Positions 6,990-8,042 of a stretch of DNA of 8,042 bases are shown here, in pieces (the stretch's first letter is position 1; each line of letters starts with the position of its first letter). Under the pieces are notes generated by a model. It was not told the DNA's origin, did not search any database, and saw only the letters and a program-made list of their open reading frames with translations. The position numbers and the translations under genes are program-made. The DNA is from an uncultured Bacteroidota bacterium (GTDB lineage: Bacteria; Bacteroidota; Bacteroidia; UKL13-3). The stretch is taken from positions 1 through 8,042 of the forward strand of contig CAISTO010000327.1 of the NCBI GenBank assembly GCA_903888395.1, given 5' to 3'.

Positions 6990-7628
6990 ATGAAAATAAC
7001 TTCAATATTTATATTTTCAATAATATTATTCACCCCTTTTAATTTTGCAAAAGGGCAAGATGTAAAAATTGGTGATCAAATATGGTCTGCATCAAATTTA
7101 GATGTTTTAACATTTCGAAATGGCGACTCTATTCCTGAGGCTCAAACAAGTGAGGAATGGATAAAAGCTATGAACAATAAGCAACCTGCTTGGTGTTATA
7201 TTTTAAACTCTAAAAATATAAAAACTGACAAAATTCTTTATAATTTTTATGCTGTTAATGATTCAAGAGGTATAGCGCCTAAGGGCTGGAGGATTGCCTC
7301 AAATGAGGATTGGTCAAAGTTGATTAAGAAACTAGGAGGTGACCCAAAGGCTTTATATTATCTAAAGATGGATGGCAATTCATTTAAAGCTAACCCAAGG
7401 TCTGGACATAGAACAATTGAATACGACATTTCAACTTCATTAGGTGGTACTGTTGATACATTAAATATTAAGGCTCCTATTTTCTTAGATACACGCTGGT
7501 GGGCCTCAGATAAATTAAATAATGATTCGGCTGGTTATATAATGCTCCCAATAGATGATACCAAAGAAATTTATTTTGGAATTGGCAACAAGGGGTTTGG
7601 TTGCTCTGTAAGATGTATTAAAGATTAG
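6990..7628 (+). CDS. FISUMP-domain exported protein
   Basis: A 212-aa protein with the pattern of the FISUMP (Fibrobacter succinogenes major paralogous) domain, common in exported proteins of Bacteroidota and Fibrobacterota and of unknown biochemical function. The signal peptide is about residues 1-22 (cleavage probably KG|Q). Domain landmarks in order: IGDQIWSASNLDVLTFRNGD (27-46), PAWCYI (66-71), LYNFYAVND (83-91), GIAPKGWRIASNEDWSKLI (94-112), the SGHR segment (138-141), RWWAS (169-173) and the closing GCSVRCIKD (204-212). The usual ending is GFSVRCIKD, so the F-to-C change adds a Cys near Cys209. Size matches a single complete domain with no extra modules and no T9SS C-terminal sorting domain. 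It begins 51 nt after the MORN gene on the same strand and probably closes that operon. Start: first ATG, immediately before the basic/hydrophobic leader. Confidence 0.85.
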   Translation: MKITSIFIFSIILFTPFNFAKGQDVKIGDQIWSASNLDVLTFRNGDSIPEAQTSEEWIKAMNNKQPAWCYILNSKNIKTDKILYNFYAVNDSRGIAPKGWRIASNEDWSKLIKKLGGDPKALYYLKMDGNSFKANPRSGHRTIEYDISTSLGGTVDTLNIKAPIFLDTRWWASDKLNNDSAGYIMLPIDDTKEIYFGIGNKGFGCSVRCIKD

Positions 7629-7704
7629 TACTATTAGATTTTAAAGAAAATAATTTTGCAATTGTTTTTGAATAAAGAATATATGTAACGTACATTTTAG
7701 GAAA

Positions 7705-7729
7705 AAAAAGCTGCAATAAACCGCTTTTT
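7705..7729 (+). terminator. possible weak terminator after the FISUMP gene
   Basis: AAAAAGC (7705-7711) pairs with GCTTTTT (7723-7729) around an 11-nt loop, ending in a T run, about 75 nt after the FISUMP stop. Only two G:C pairs hold the stem, so it is weak. It could also work for minus-strand transcripts coming from the tRNA. Confidence 0.3.
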
Positions 7730-7805
7730 GTGGAGAATACCGTCCTGATTAATCGGGAGAACCGGTCGCTTTTTCGATAAATTATATCTGGCCGCTACAG
7801 CCAAA
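7729..7805 (-). pseudogene. degenerate tRNA-Ala-like copy A
   Basis: This unit keeps the acceptor/T-arm side of the tRNA-Ala at 7896-7969 (TGTGGAGAATA against TGTGGAGGATA; GAACCGGTCGC against GAACCGACCAC) and part of its D arm (GCTACAGCCAAATG against GCTCTAGCCAAATG). The T loop is interrupted by TCCTGATTAATCGGGA, no anticodon arm is recognisable, and the 5' acceptor strand is missing, so it cannot make a tRNA. It is 77 nt long and abuts the next copy directly. Homology to the real tRNA extends outward to the preceding CTTTTT-type bases. Confidence 0.6.
7743..7758. repeat. imperfect palindrome inside copy A
   Basis: TCCTGATTAATCGGGA is the palindrome of copy B with one C-to-T change, which leaves a G:T wobble in the stem. 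It sits where the T loop of the tRNA would be. Confidence 0.7.
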
Positions 7806-7881
7806 TGTGGAGGATAACGTCCCGATTAATCGGGAGAACCGGTCGCATTCCTAATAAATTATGTGGGATGCTCTAGCTAAA
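7806..7881 (-). pseudogene. degenerate tRNA-Ala-like copy B
   Basis: This 76-nt unit is closely similar to copy A and better matched to the real tRNA at its ends: TGTGGAGGATA is identical to the tRNA 3' end, and GCTCTAGCTAAATG differs from the tRNA D-arm segment by one base. A perfect palindrome replaces the T-loop sequence. In the place of the anticodon arm, GCATTCC (7845-7851) can pair with GGGATGC (7865-7871) around a 13-nt loop, so a folded RNA remains possible. The 5' acceptor strand is absent. It lies directly downstream of the intact tRNA in the direction of its transcription. Confidence 0.62.
7820..7835. repeat. perfect 16-bp palindrome inside copy B
   Basis: TCCCGATTAATCGGGA is self-complementary over its full length and lies between the acceptor and T-stem remnants of copy B. 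The same element, with one change, is in copy A. Confidence 0.85.
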
Positions 7882-7895
7882 TGTAACTCTTTTTG

Positions 7896-7969
<74 letters not shown>

Positions 7970-7994
7970 AATATATTAAACTAAACTTTTAGTA

Positions 7995-8036
7995 AAGCGC
8001 TCTAGCCTTCCGACACATCGGAAGAGCTAATTCCCC
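7995..8036 (-). pseudogene. partial tRNA-Ala 5' half (copy C)
   Basis: On the minus strand this reads GGGGAATTAGCTC, then a 16-nt hairpin, then GGCTAGAGCGCTT. Without the hairpin it matches the first half of the intact tRNA-Ala (GGGGGATTAGCTC-ATTT-GGCTAGAGCGCTT) with one substitution, the hairpin replacing ATTT in the D loop. Similarity stops inside the anticodon stem. It lies about 25 nt before the 5' end of the intact tRNA and is probably non-functional. Confidence 0.68.
8008..8023. repeat. hairpin inside copy C
   Basis: TTCCGA-CACA-TCGGAA is a 6-bp stem with a 4-nt loop, placed exactly in the D loop of the tRNA remnant. It shares the CCGA/TCGG stem theme with the palindromes of copies A and B but differs in loop and ends. 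Confidence 0.8.
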
Positions 8037-8042
8037 TTTTTA

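Noticed and set aside
7629..7704. Small gene or RNA after the FISUMP gene
   Set aside because: Only AT-rich sequence with the minor inverted repeat ATGTA/TACAT at 7683-7695 is present; nothing supportable.

Overview
The window is AT-rich and reads as Bacteroidota, most likely Flavobacteriia. The support is GldL/GldM-family proteins (seen only in this phylum), a FISUMP-domain protein, signal peptides ending in A|Q, G|Q or S|Q, and starts preceded by A/T-rich sequence without Shine-Dalgarno motifs.

Left half (5-3801, minus strand): a tight four-gene operon. In transcription order it encodes a 174-aa exported coiled-coil protein with a C-terminal membrane helix, a short GldL-like two-helix membrane protein, and two different GldM-like proteins in tandem. 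Gaps are 16 nt, 2 nt and a 1-nt stop/start overlap. In the type IX secretion/gliding machine, GldL and GldM form a proton-driven rotary motor of the GldL5-GldM2 type. Here the motor genes stand without gldK or gldN next to them, and the GldM gene is duplicated. One copy keeps the Arg expected at the position of GldM Arg9 and the other has Asn, so the shaft may be an asymmetric heterodimer. This is the best candidate for an undescribed system: an accessory proton-driven motor with its own partner protein and an unknown output.

Middle and right (3998-7628, plus strand): three co-directional genes for exported proteins, diverging from the motor operon across 196 bp. The first is a large MORN-repeat protein with a TPR-like segment and a Cys-rich C-terminus containing a DnaJ-type CxxCxGxG motif. 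The second is an almost pure MORN-repeat protein with an exact 69-nt repeat period near its 3' end. The third is a FISUMP-domain protein. Whether they work with the motor is unknown; the sequence shows only adjacency and that all enter the secretory pathway.

Right edge (7705-8036): an intact tRNA-Ala(GGC) on the minus strand surrounded by three broken tRNA-Ala-like copies. Each copy carries a short TCGG/CCGA-type palindrome within a former tRNA arm. This looks like tRNA duplication and decay with hairpin insertion, or the scar of integration at the tRNA 3' end.
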